Assembly: GCA_012934845.2 (NCBI GenBank)
Contig: WNNJ02002076.1
Location: 1-64,000 of the forward strand
DNA length: 64,000 nucleotides
Source: Pomphorhynchus laevis
Lineage: Eukaryota; Acanthocephala; Palaeacanthocephala; Echinorhynchida; Pomphorhynchidae
Direction: 5' to 3'
Of this stretch, positions 1-10,596 are shown in pieces (positions within the stretch are counted from its first letter, which is position 1; each line of letters opens with the position of its first letter). The notes beneath the pieces were generated by a model, which ran no database searches, was not told the DNA's origin, and saw only the letters and a program-made list of their open reading frames with translations. A program made the position numbers and the translations under genes.

Positions 1-116
1 TAATTTTTTTATAATTTAAAATTTTATTTACAAATTAGTAGTCACCCTCAAATGGGTCTTATAAATGTCAGAATATAATATCTTTGTCCCTATATCTTCG
101 TTATAATCCTTATTAC

Positions 117-1070
117 TCAGTTGTGATTAATACTTTTGTAATTTCTCCTCCTTAGCGTCATAGACACTGATTTTGCAATAGATATCGAAATGTTTGTTCT
201 TATTCTTCTTATACAGTCATCATACCTATCTACGTCTTTTTCTGCCTGTCTAGTGGCAATCCGCTTAATCACACTGTTTGCTACAGGACCTATTCCTCCA
301 ACTGTCGAGAAAATCATCGGGTGGAATGCCGCTTGCTCAATTCTTGTAATTCTTTCTGCGTACTTTGCGTTTTTTCGACTTTCGTGGTATGTAAATGGAT
401 CAGTCATGCGCTCTAAGGAATATGAAGGTGCTAAATTGTTGAAGACACACACGTCCATATAGGACCGCCCCCAGATATTCCCATATAGCCCATTGCAACA
501 AATGTCAGCTCTGGCCTCTCTATTTTTCGTAGTAGTCGATCTGTCAAAATCTATAGAATGCGGAATTGGCTGTAATATAGGTTCCTTCGTCACCAGTTTA
601 CAGATCCCGTTTAACGGTTTGATAATTTCATCGACTACTATATTATGTCTAATGTAATTGAGACCTTCACATTTACACGACAATGCATGTGTTACATTTA
701 AATCCATACCACATGTGCAAAAGCCAGTTAGGGTTTTAGGCTCCCATGCATATCGCACTGCTATCGCATCTTCAAACTCCAGTAAGTTCAGAAGTCTGTT
801 ATCCGGATAAGTTCGTGAAGTAAGCCAAGCCGAGGCTCCTTTGACACTTGCCTTTCTCAATATTATACTAAGATCTCGTTCCGAGGAATCAATAATTTTG
901 AGTTGATTCAGCTTTTGTTTAATCCTGTTCTGATCATGCGCTTCATTTTGTAAAATTTTTTGTTTATTACGTAGTTCGTTTCCTCTCAGTCCATCGATGC
1001 TTGGTTTGCACATCGAGCACGAATCCCGATAATCATTCTCGCCTTCCGCAGCTGGGTTCATTAATCCCAA
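117..1070 (-). CDS. C-terminal zinc-knuckle and conserved domain of the RT element
   Basis: The 317-codon frame has a basic N-terminal half, the block GASAWLTSRTYPDN, then a C-x-C-x8-H-x4-C knuckle at about residues 118-132 and RHN nearby. RADI (187-190) and YMDVCVFN (204-211) follow. These blocks are conserved in the C-terminus of the RT family named for the parent element. The acidic pair in RADI and MDV could be part of a nuclease fold, but that is inference. The C-terminus is basic (TLRRRNYKS). Confidence 0.65.
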   Translation of the reverse strand: MGLMNPAAEGENDYRDSCSMCKPSIDGLRGNELRNKQKILQNEAHDQNRIKQKLNQLKIIDSSERDLSIILRKASVKGASAWLTSRTYPDNRLLNLLEFEDAIAVRYAWEPKTLTGFCTCGMDLNVTHALSCKCEGLNYIRHNIVVDEIIKPLNGICKLVTKEPILQPIPHSIDFDRSTTTKNREARADICCNGLYGNIWGRSYMDVCVFNNLAPSYSLERMTDPFTYHESRKNAKYAERITRIEQAAFHPMIFSTVGGIGPVANSVIKRIATRQAEKDVDRYDDCIRRIRTNISISIAKSVSMTLRRRNYKSINHN

Positions 1071-1416
1071 ACCTCCTAGGAAATATGGTAGATGAATTAT
1101 TCATTTAGATTCATTCATAGTTTCTATACCAAGTATCCGAGTAATTGTGTTTTGAAATAATTCATTTTCTAGAGGTTTAAACCATTCAATCTTTGTCTCG
1201 CATGTTCTCTTCAAGTATGTCCATTGGTGTTGGAAAACTCTATTTAGCATAAGATACGCCGCAAAAGTATTCTCCGTAATTAGATCGTATAGTTTTAATA
1301 CGTCCGTCTTGAATTCTCTAATTTTTTCCTTCACTTGATGTTCAACATAGTTGTTCGTTCCGATGTAACTGCCTAGGTATTTGACTCCATCTGTTCGGAT
1401 CTGTAATCCAGTTTCC

Positions 1417-2151
1417 TCAAAAAGATTTGTATCTCCAATATTTTCTCGTGTTAAAATTACACACTTTTCCGGATTTACATTGTATCCGTGAGCTGGTCCA
1501 TATCGTTTTATTAGCTTCCCACACCTTTACTAAATCTTCTGCCTTTCCTACGCAAGCAGCATCATCTGCATACCAACAGTGCTGAGCACTAGGAGAATTT
1601 TGTCTAATATTTTCAATAAACGGTAAAAACGCGGCAGCCAAGGCTGCCATCGATAGAGGATCTCCTTGAGTGAATCCTTCAGCTGACATCAAAGAGATCC
1701 CACCGACTGCTAACTGTGATGGCTTTGCGTATGTATTATTCAGAATTATACTCAAGAACGGGCAGATGTACTTCATATTTTCGAGGGTGAGCGATTTATT
1801 AACAGAGTTAAAAGCGTTTCTGGCATCCAGCAGAAGAAGGCAATTGTCAGGGGAAGCTGAAAAGGAAGATCGAACTGTGTGTATGGCAATATCGGTGCCT
1901 CCGCATTGTCCAGCACATAGCTGTACAGATCCGCATACATTTGTTAAATCATCGCCTATATGTTCGAGTATTGCTCGGCCTATTATCCTGCGTAGCACTT
2001 CCCCAATTCCCACCGGTCGGACTCCCGGGTTCTTGTTCAGCGGTATAAGTCGACTAACCGTATACGCATCCAATCTACTTGATTCAATGTGCTCTGTGTA
2101 TATTTTGATGGCGAATTCACTTATCATGCACGCTAATCTTCTTGAAGTCAT
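1417..2151 (-). CDS. Reverse transcriptase domain (YADD) of the 5' element
   Basis: The 244-codon open frame holds RT motifs in order: RLIPLNKNPGVRPVGIGEV (fingers, residues 34-52), LLLDARNAFNSV (motif A, about 105-116), EGFTQGDPLSM (motif B, about 158-168) and WYADDAA (motif C, residues 193-199). It is a fragment of a larger polymerase, and the downstream thumb is interrupted. The aspartates of motifs A and C are present. The opposite-strand frame at 1670-2251 is only its shadow. Confidence 0.8.
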   Translation of the reverse strand: MTSRRLACMISEFAIKIYTEHIESSRLDAYTVSRLIPLNKNPGVRPVGIGEVLRRIIGRAILEHIGDDLTNVCGSVQLCAGQCGGTDIAIHTVRSSFSASPDNCLLLLDARNAFNSVNKSLTLENMKYICPFLSIILNNTYAKPSQLAVGGISLMSAEGFTQGDPLSMAALAAAFLPFIENIRQNSPSAQHCWYADDAACVGKAEDLVKVWEANKTIWTSSRIQCKSGKVCNFNTRKYWRYKSF

Positions 2152-2193
2152 ACCAAATGCTGTAAGAAATAATTTCCATCCTTCCGAGTCGAC

Positions 2194-3009
2194 TCATGAG
2201 GGATCTGCCGAACCATGTGTTCGCCTTGCAGCTTTTATAATATGTTCATGATCCATGCTGAAAAATCTTATTGAGTGATGTTCAGCACATCTGTCCATTG
2301 GAGCAGTCAATTTTAAATTCGTAAGACCTTTAGACGCTATTGGGTGTATATCTTCCAAGTGCTGCAATACCGTTTTGTTGTTTACTATTTCCTCTAAAGG
2401 TATCACTCCACCGTCTGAATCATTCTTGAGCATTCTGGATGCTTTCGCTACATGTCCATTTCCGATAAAATTTATTACTCTCCGGACGGTCGGAGCATGA
2501 CGTTGGACACAAGAGTGAAAATCATCATGTTTCATCTTTTGCAAGTACCGTGCTTCCTTTAATAAATCTCCTAATTGTTGCACCTTCCTAATTTGATACG
2601 TCTTTCAATTGTTCTCGTTATATAGCTTATCTTTCGAGTCTTTATATAGCGAGTCTTTATGCGTTGTAATATTAACTGACATAAAACAGTCGCTCGAATC
2701 AGAGAATTATCCGAGGTAGATGTTGTTCGGTTAAACGATTCAAAGCAATCTGCTAGTAAGTCAATAAATTCCTTGCTCGTGTTACAGGCCGGTAGTTTAA
2801 AATGATTTGGATACCGGTGTATAACTTCTTGATATATCGCATTAATATCAAAATCGACATTGTATCTTTCTTGTTGATTATTATCAGTTATACTATGCTC
2901 TGTTGCTGCTTCCCTGACCGTTTCAACGTATTCAAGAGTTCTAGGATCATGATCGTCGGCAGTATTGATTTGTTCATTTAGAACTTCTCTGTCAGCTGCA
3001 TTCTTATAA
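2194..3009 (-). CDS. Linker region of the RT element (two open segments)
   Basis: Two overlapping open segments (about 2571-3149 and 2194-2583) read DYKNAADREVLNEQ... and QLGDLLKEARYLQ.... The second ends in IIKAARRTHGSADPS, a form of the KGAAGPSG block that usually precedes the fingers domain in this RT family. No catalytic motif is visible here. The two segments overlap by a few bases in different frames, as expected of a decayed copy. Confidence 0.5.
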
Positions 3010-3186
3010 TCACATCTCACGCCGTTGGTAATTAGACAGTTTATCCAATTCATGATTTGAACAGTTAGCAGCCGCACAATTAATACATTTTTTGCCCGCC
3101 TTTCGACATTTGCAAGATTTACATATTGCGTTCTGCCCATTGCAACCACAACATTTCACCTCTGAGGAAGGTTTTCCCCTTGGCAT
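3010..3186 (-). CDS. Cysteine-rich N-terminal segment of the RT element
   Basis: This open frame begins MPRGKPSSEVKCCGCNG and carries nine cysteines (residues 12, 13, 15, 22, 25, 27, 34, 37, 42) in CxC and CxxC spacings, which suggests a small zinc-binding domain. The ATG at 3184-3186 is the first in frame and lies directly against the minisatellite. Related RT proteins have a similar SCKC...CxxC cluster ahead of the polymerase. It probably binds nucleic acid, but that is inference. The frame is separate from the downstream ones. Confidence 0.55.
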   Translation of the reverse strand: MPRGKPSSEVKCCGCNGQNAICKSCKCRKAGKKCINCAAANCSNHELDKLSNYQRREM

Positions 3187-3307
3187 GAGGTTGTCGTGAG
3201 TTTGTCGTGAGGTTGTCGTGAGGTTGTCGTGAGGTTGTCGTGAGGTTGTCGTGAGGTTGTCGTGAGGTTGTCGTGAGGTTGTCGTGAGTTTGTCGTGAGG
3301 TTGTCTT
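3187..3307. repeat. 11-bp minisatellite, 11 units (GAGGTTGTCGT)
   Basis: Eleven head-to-tail units start at 3187, 3198, 3209 and so on to 3297. Units 2 and 10 carry T for the second G of GAGG (GAGTTTGTCGT) and the last ends in CTT. The array ends exactly at the ATG of the cysteine-rich segment on the minus strand, so it occupies the 5' flank of that element. Confidence 0.95.
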
Positions 3308-5430
3308 CAGTGTTCGCTTGTTTGTATGTTATTTTATTGTAAGGTGATTGTAATTGTATTTACTTTAGATTGTAAAAAGTTTAAGGTTCGACCAGATCAC
3401 CGGATATTAGTAGACAGATGAGACGAGGACAATAGTTTGACGTTTTTAACTATATTAATAATTATATTAATATATTATATTAATATAATATATTATATTA
3501 TAATATAATACAATTAATATATTATATTAATAATTATATTAATAATAAAATTATATATATTACTATTGAATATTACTCGAATAAGATTACGCTTTATAAA
3601 AAATAACATTTGTAACAAGATTTTAAAAACAAAATTTAAAAATTATTAGGTTATGCGAAAATCATAATAATCAGTGACAAAAATTAATATATTTAATAAT
3701 AAATATTAATTAATATTATTATATTAATTAATGTATTATTAATTTTATTATATTAATAAAATGTTTAAAAAAATGTTATAGCATCAATGAATTTTAGTAT
3801 AAAAATATTGACATAATTGGGTTACAGGTTTTATACGTACAGGATTTACTAACAAACTTATATATAGTATATAATAATACTATATAATAATATATTATAT
3901 ATAATAATACTTATATACTTTATAATTACTTAATAATTCTAAAAATTACTTTAATTGACCGTTAAAATACATTGATTGTATGCTTTGAATATAAATATAA
4001 GCAAAAAAGATATTTGTTTAAGCGAAAACAATATACAATCAAAGTTAAATTCGCTCCGATGGAATGTAGCAACTTGCAGTATCAATTTGAAAGACACTTT
4101 AATTGGTCTATTCTAACTGTAGTAGCAGTTTTGACGCCATCAATCTAAATTACAGAATGTTAAATCAATAAAAAAAAGTAGACCACTTACCTTTTATTTA
4201 TCTGATTCCGTAATCTTTATCATAAACTTATGTGACTCATCATTTACATAAAAGATTGAAATCGATTTAAAAAATAACAATCTAATTGTCAAAACATGTC
4301 AAATGTTTTATGTCACCAAGCATTGATAACAACTTAAAAACGACACAGTAGAAGCTACATTATTATTAATGGTAGTTTGTTAAGAAAACATATCGGCAAG
4401 ACAATGAGCATTTTGATTCATTGATATTCAAAATTCTTTTACTTTGACACTTATTTTAGTTATAAATGAGCACCGTAATAAGTTTACTTAAGAAGAATCA
4501 GTTTTAGTTGACCATTACATTTTCGGTGTCGTGAATGTTTTAAGAATGAATATTTATTATTGGACAACACTATATTAAATAATAAATAGTCTGTAAAACT
4601 AATCAACGATCCTACTATTAAAAGTTAAAGGAGTTTAATAAATGTCTCAATACATTATATACAATAAAATTCATGATAACTGTAAAAAGTTATGCTAAGA
4701 ATTCTTAGCCAGATTTCCTTTATCTACTACAAAAGATTCAAAAAATCACCATTGTTCACGTCCCATTGTTGCGTAGTATTCTACTTTATCCTATTAGATT
4801 TTTAAATATACTTGCTACTGGATTAAAAAGTAATTTTTCTGATAATAATTTCCCTTTTTTAAGGATGACCCTCATTTCTCTAACTTAATTATAAATATAT
4901 ATAATCTTAGGCAATTATTAAATAATTCAAATATCCAATTATTCAAGGCAATTATTTAATTTTTTAATTACAATTCCGCAATTTCCTTCATTTAGTTATA
5001 TTTTCTACTAATTTTCATTTATCCTTTCAAGATTGTATTTGCTTAATTTTCTTTGCTTGTTTTTGGTTTTTCAGTATTAATAATGTACTGCCATTTTCCT
5101 AATATTTTACTAATATACTGCCATTTAGACACAACGGATAGAAAAATGTACGAATTATATTAAATAGGACTACTCGTGTCAGACAAACAACTAAATATAG
5201 AACATATTTGTAAACCTTCCATAACAATACAATGAAGTGCTTTAAAATTTATGATAAAAAACTACAATTCTTCCGTACCAATTAACCATGTCTGCGTCGC
5301 TTATACAAAAAGAATAGCAAACGAAAAATGAATTGAACCTATCTTGAAGAATAGGTCGTTTGGTGCAAAATACTTAAGAAAACAAGTATTGTCGAAGGCT
5401 TTAGAATAAAAAAAATATTTTTTTGTTTCA
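3308..5430. other. AT-rich non-coding stretch
   Basis: I see no gene. The part from 3440 to 3560 is almost pure TTAATA/TATATTA low-complexity sequence, with more at 3700-3760 and 3870-3930. The remainder is unstructured AT-rich sequence. Confidence 0.7.
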
Positions 5431-5585
5431 AATTTGTGACGGTTCCGAACCAAGCTAGATATGAATATCATGAAAATCGACTACAGTTCGATGAAATTAT
5501 TAATAATGACTATTTGATTCAACAAAGACTGTTTATTACACCTATCTGCCTCTTTCTATATATAGAAAATTTCATGCTTCATCAC

Positions 5586-5632
5586 TGCAAGACGGCATAC
5601 CGTTTCCGCTTTGAGAAGCCTCATCAGTTGCA
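5586..5632 (-). ncRNA. Hammerhead ribozyme motif, type I
   Basis: On the minus strand the order is stem I TGCAA, CTGATGA (5627-5621), stem II GCTT-CTCA-AAGC, GAAA with C (5606-5602), stem III CGG-TATG-CCG, GTC, and stem I partner TTGCA (5590-5586). All core boxes are present in type I order and three helices can form. One weak point is that the closing pair of stem II (10.1-11.1) would be G-G instead of G-C. Such type I motifs are known from Penelope-like elements and small circular-RNA retrozymes in animals. No RT lies next to it here. Confidence 0.65.
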
Positions 5633-5845
5633 TCACATGCAATGAATACACATGAAAAACATACTATATATAGATTAAAGCAGAAAGAATTCACTATATG
5701 CTAATTGCATGATGTAGCTTGCGCTTTCGAAGTCAATGCAATGCAGTGAATTCTTTTCAGTGTAATAGACATCAGCGGGATCACTAAATGACCAATATAA
5801 TAAATTACAAAGGAAACAGCATCGCGCCCGGCATCCTCAGAGGAC

Positions 5846-5898
5846 GAATAAATAAATTAGAGATTTTCCTGGTTGGATAAAAATCTCTAATTTATTAC
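5846..5898. repeat. Inverted repeat (hairpin)
   Basis: TAAATTAGAGATTTT is followed about 12 bases later by AAAATCTCTAATTTA, its exact reverse complement. It is probably the relic of a fold-back element or an intrinsic hairpin. Confidence 0.7.
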
Positions 5899-5989
5899 AA
5901 CGATTATATATACTCATGTTTATCGTGTTCCGATATTTTTTTATATCATTTCGGAGGTAATTATTGCTATTAAACAAGATAGTATCACC

Positions 5990-6035
5990 TATTTTTTCCA
6001 AACTGTTTTCTGGAAAACTGTTTGGAAAAAATATC
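5990..6035. repeat. Near-perfect palindrome
   Basis: ATTTTTTCCAAACTGTTTTC and its near-perfect complement GGAAAACTGTTTGGAAAAAA meet with almost no loop, giving a stem of about 20 bp with one mismatch. Confidence 0.75.
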
Positions 6036-6586
6036 TAGGAATTTTCATTCAACATTCTACTTTTATAAATTCACCTTCAATTAAATTTGTTAGCTTTAGA
6101 TTAAAAACACATTCGGTACGTTTCTATTAATGGTGTGTATTCGAATTGACTTTATCTTTAAGAAGGCCTAAATTGCCTTTATCTTTAAGACCTTATTTAT
6201 TCCTTGCTAAAAACGTTTTGTATTTACAGTCAGACTTCCTTTATTATAAGATATTTTCTATAGTCCGCTAATTGTCCACATCTGCTTTGGCCATTTAATT
6301 TTCAGCTCATGTTTCATTTTCTCCATTTTTCCAAAGCCGTATCAATCGGGCGACTAATCCCTTTGAAATTATATCATCTTGCCAATTTCTCACGTTTATG
6401 TTAGCTGAACATGTCATCTGGATCCAAGTATGTAAGCTGCCGTATTGTTGGATGTGTTCACAAAAGTTGGAAGTCTTCCTAATTGATAGTGACTTATTTA
6501 ACATAAGTATTTGCTCACGTAACTCGCAGCTAATAACATGTTTAAACAGATAATCAAATACGCAAGAACTGTTTAGTAATTGACGG

Positions 6587-6673
6587 TTCTGATAGTGTGA
6601 ACTATCAGAATCGATATATATCTAATATATCGGTTATATCTTTTATATCTAAAGTGTGAACTTTAGATATAAA
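6587..6673. repeat. Cluster of three consecutive hairpins
   Basis: Hairpin 1 is TTCTGATAGT-gtga-ACTATCAGAA (6587-6610). Hairpin 2 is a CGATATAT palindrome (6612-6631). Hairpin 3 is TTTATATCTAAAGT-gtga-ACTTTAGATATAAA (6642-6673). The first and third share the loop GTGA with perfect stems of 10 and 14 bp. No coding sequence surrounds them. Confidence 0.8.
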
Positions 6674-8000
6674 GGATTTAAATATTTAGAACCCGTATAT
6701 TACACAAATGATTTGTCGTATGTTTATCAATCTTTAGAAGATACTTCAAAAGTTATCGAGTGTATTTTGATTAACAAAATGCTGTAACGTCTGTTCCCTA
6801 ACGTTTTGAAGCTGGAATTGGTCTAATTTCTTCATGTCATGACAGTTTGGATTTATTTGATTTGCTTATCACTATGTGGAGATCCTTTCTGTGCTTTTCG
6901 AGGCCTATCCCTATGTGAAATTGAATTTATTACAGAACGTCAGTGTTACTATAAATACAAAATGTATTGCAAACTAACGTGAAAGAAATAGCTGCATTAT
7001 AAAGCAGCTATCGTACACTATTTTCGTAATTTCCAACTTCATACACATTGACGCATAACATGTCAGTATTTAACCTTTAACATTAATTTAATTAATAGGC
7101 ATTATCGATTTAATAAAAAATATAGCGAGCTCAATTTAGTCCAGAAGTGAATGAAACGAACTTTACCGCAATTTATTAGATAAAATTTTTACGAGAATAA
7201 AGAAGGCGAGTGTAATTTCTGACTTAATTTCTGATAAAGAAAATCTAATTTAAGATAATACTGACGGTGTAATCTAGAATTGAACAGCTCTCGGACAAAT
7301 TTTGAAAATAATAATTAGCGGATGTAGAAGGATATTTTGAACGTATTCTCATGAAATACAACAAAAATAAACAACTCAGAGCAAAAAATAAAAGATAGCA
7401 AATATTCACTATGAAAATGTCGATTTCTTCCGTAGTCAATAATGACTATTTTTAATTTTTTTTAAACACTCTGTGAATAGATAATTTGACCACAGATAAT
7501 ATATATAATAGACGTTTATGAAGGTTAAACTGCTACAATTCACATTTTGTTCAAATGAAAGATCTCTGTAATTTGATACAAACTATTAATAACAATAGAA
7601 AGAAATTATTGCGACTTAGCCTTTTAACTCTCGGAATATAATAAGCCTTTTTACAAAGGCTTACAAATTATTTGATAAATCGGTAATTTAAAAGACAAAT
7701 TTATTGAAAGAAAAATAGGATTAATTTTAATTTAACTTTAATTTATTAAAGATAAATCGATAATTTAGAAAATTACCCAAATTTTAAAATAAAATTAGGA
7801 ATTTATAAATTAGTCTGATTAGTAGTAATTCTAATTAGTTATCTAAATTACAACTACCCTCGATTTGGTAACATTTACAAAATAAGACTAAATGCAAAAT
7901 ATTTATACTTTGAATTTTTAACATCTTAAAGTCTATTTAATTTATGCAAATCAAACGGATTTGCTCTAATATATTAATCTGATAAAAAATTTATATTTAA
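6674..8000. other. AT-rich non-coding stretch
   Basis: Nothing recognisable is present. The short open frame at 7245-7439 (hydrophobic, 64 codons) has no family resemblance that I can see and is likely chance. Confidence 0.6.
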
Positions 8001-8213
8001 TTAGTGGAGAAAATAAAATTACTATTTTTATTAAAAGTAAAGTTTTCGATAGCTATCACCCTTAGGACAATAATCATCCTCAGCACAAAATCAAAATATA
8101 TTTTGATTTTATTGTACATTTTTGTAATTTCGTCCTAAGGATATTCTGTTTCATATAAGTTAGCTATCGAAAATTTGACTTTTAATAAAATAATAATTTC
8201 ACTTTCTCCACTA
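8001..8213. mobile_element. MITE with long terminal inverted repeats
   Basis: The ends are TTAGTGGAGAAA and TTTCTCCACTAA, a perfect 12-bp pair. The inverted similarity continues inward for about 50 bp (TTTATTAAAAGT, TTTTCGATAGCTA) and resumes around CCTTAGGAC. The centre is AT-rich and there is no coding capacity. This is a small non-autonomous DNA element of about 213 bp. I could not recognise a clear target-site duplication or a superfamily. Confidence 0.75.
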
Positions 8214-10596
8214 AAGAAATATAATTTGAAAATGAGTGAACAATCAATTTATAAAATTTTTTAATCGTTTTGAATCAATTATTGTAGGTGCTATAATCAT
8301 TTTTATACTGTTCACAACAAAAATTAACCGAAAATGTACAGGAAAATATACACATGTACAGAGAAACGACTGGCGTACAGAGAAACGTACAAGTTTATTT
8401 TCAAGCAAGAAATGTAAACAGCATTTTCAACATTTAAAGAAAATTTTATTGCTTTAGAACTAAGTATTTTTACTAATTGTAAAAAATCATGCTATCAACA
8501 CTGTTTCCATTGGATAGTACTTTACTACAGAGCATTTAGAAATGACAACATCGAAATAAGGCAAAATAATACACTAAAATAAACGAAGACAAAAGTTAAT
8601 CAAAATTTAACGAATATACCGAAGGCAAAAGACACCTCGAAATCAATTACCATTAGTAACTCATCTGATAGTTTAAAAAATATATTTCTCATTTATAAAA
8701 TTTTTAAACAACAAATATATCTATTACGGTTAAAAACATTTGAAATCGAAGCGACTGCAAATAATTCTTTCACCTACATTCTAGAACTTTATCAGAAATT
8801 CTAAATTTGTGCCTGTTTTATAAAATTTATATTTCGTCTAAATTGAACTTTGTTTAACACATAACCACTGGTGATATCAAAAAATTTGCAAATATAAAGC
8901 ACAGATCGAATTTGACCTGCGCATGATATGTAATAAATGTGTTGTATAAAAAGATACAAATATGTGTTTTGCAATATTTTGTTAATAATTATCATGCAAC
9001 ACTGCCAATGCTCGTTTTTAAACAACGTCAAAAATTTATCTTTTATGATCGATTTTTCCAAACAATCGAAATGTCCTTTCGTGTAACGTAATGATAATAT
9101 TATATTTTTTTATCCAATACATAAATTTCTACAAAAATGAAAAACCCAAGTAAGTAAAATCTTATAGCTAAAATGCTTGATGTTAAAGTATTGAGTTAAA
9201 AATACTCTACTTGCGTGAATACTAATAACAGAACGCATATCTACAGTTTCAATTAAAAACATCGCATTCCTTGGCAAACAAGATGTGTAATTTAAATTCA
9301 AAAAAGTAAATTACAATAAAATTATTAAACCTTTTAAAAAGTTAAATAACAAAATGCATAGGTAGGTAAAGCTATTAGTTTATTTATGTCACTTATTATG
9401 CTTGCTTTGTAAAGGGTAGTAACCATTAATTCCACAAAAGGGAAAATATTTAAGCAAATTACATAATGAAGCGGTACAGTGAAGAGACAGTTTTTTGTAT
9501 CATTAAATCATTTATATGCATCGACCCTTTCATAAATTTATCAAACTCGCTACATCTGTAACAAAAGTTTTGATTGAAGTTGATGGCATTAAGTGCTGAA
9601 CAAAGTGGATAAACGTTGGCTTATGAGCACTTTGGCAGTAAAAGCTACTCTTAAAGTTATAGCAAAACGGTTTATTTTGATTTATTTTATGAATTGCAGC
9701 AATTGATATGAAACTATACAGAAAATTAAAATTTTGTTTTTTGAATTTCAATCAGAATAATTTTGGGTTCACTACTTATGATTACCTTGACTGCCGCCTT
9801 GACTGAAAGATCTACTCATAAAGCATAACGAAACGGCTCTTTTAGGAAAGTTACTTTAATTTTAGTTTATTTTCTAGGTTTACCTGTTTAAAGATATCAG
9901 TTATACTAAAAATTTCAATCACGCATTATAATGTGTGATTTGTCATGGAATGCAAATAACCAAAATGAAAAGAGATCACTGTTAACCAAAAAGACCTAAA
10001 GGCTTGACTGAAATGTGTGCTATATGCAAATACAAATAACTTAAATGTTAATAATGAAACCATATGCTTTAGAGCAGATTTGTATATATATAATTCACAG
10101 TTCGGTTGTTATGGATTTGAATAGAGAAAATTGACTTTACACAGCATAGTACGCAATTGACAACGGAGTCTAAAATCGTTCGTTAACAAGAAACGCTTCT
10201 TTCGGAATCATGTTCTTAAAACAATTAACTTATTTCAAAACTTATGTTACAACAGCTTACCTTTGACTTTAGTTCAAGGAAGTCGGTACATGATTTATTG
10301 AAATCCCATTTATTTCCGGAAAGACATCTTAATAAAAAGATAAATTGTCTAAGTTATTTGAGGTTATTGTTTAAGGTTTTTTATTTTATTGATTTTTAAT
10401 ATTTTTGCGTATAAAGCGCCAAATGAATGTCGTTCATTCAATGAGAATAAAGCGCTAATAGAAGAAATAATAATTTGAACCTTACGCATGTTCTTACTTT
10501 ACTTGAAATATCGAGATCAATAATGACCCAATAACCGGGCTTCAACCAGTACTGCATTTTTGCATATATTAGGTCCGATAAAGTATCGGCCAGATG
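8214..10596. other. AT-rich non-coding stretch downstream of NXF1
   Basis: No gene is recognised. Small open frames (8236-8457, 8801-9061, 9530-9751) look like chance. A short hairpin AATCACGCATTATAATGTGTGATT lies near 9918-9941. Confidence 0.6.

Larger units (their letters stand above)
117..3186 (-). mobile_element. Degraded retroelement with a reverse transcriptase and cysteine-rich ends
   Basis: On the minus strand three kinds of domain follow each other: a short cysteine-rich N-terminus, a reverse transcriptase with GFTQGDPLSM and YADD boxes, and a C-terminal region with a Cys/His knuckle (FCTCG...HALSC) followed by RADI...YMDVCVFN. From memory this order and these boxes (PLNKNPGVRP, QGDP, HALSCK.GG...RHN, DVRVFN-like) mark an RT family common in cnidarian, sponge and mollusc genomes. 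I cannot assign its class with certainty, and I see no LTRs. The copy is broken, with several breaks spread along it. An 11-bp minisatellite abuts the 5' end exactly at the first ATG. Confidence 0.75.

Noticed and set aside
1670-2251. Plus-strand frame of 193 codons
   Set aside because: It is the antisense shadow of the RT domain at 1417-2151.
3187-3307. CRISPR-like regular repeat
   Set aside because: Units are only 11 bp with no spacers, and the surroundings are animal DNA. It is a minisatellite.
5436-5645. Open frame of 69 codons read as a gene
   Set aside because: It overlaps the hammerhead motif on the other strand and shows no family resemblance.
6307-6504. Open frame of 65 codons (MLNKSLSIRKTSNF...)
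   Set aside because: It is isolated, with no recognisable motif and no neighbouring exon in phase. I could not support it as coding.
7245-7439. Possible membrane protein
   Set aside because: A single hydrophobic stretch in AT-rich DNA is expected by chance.
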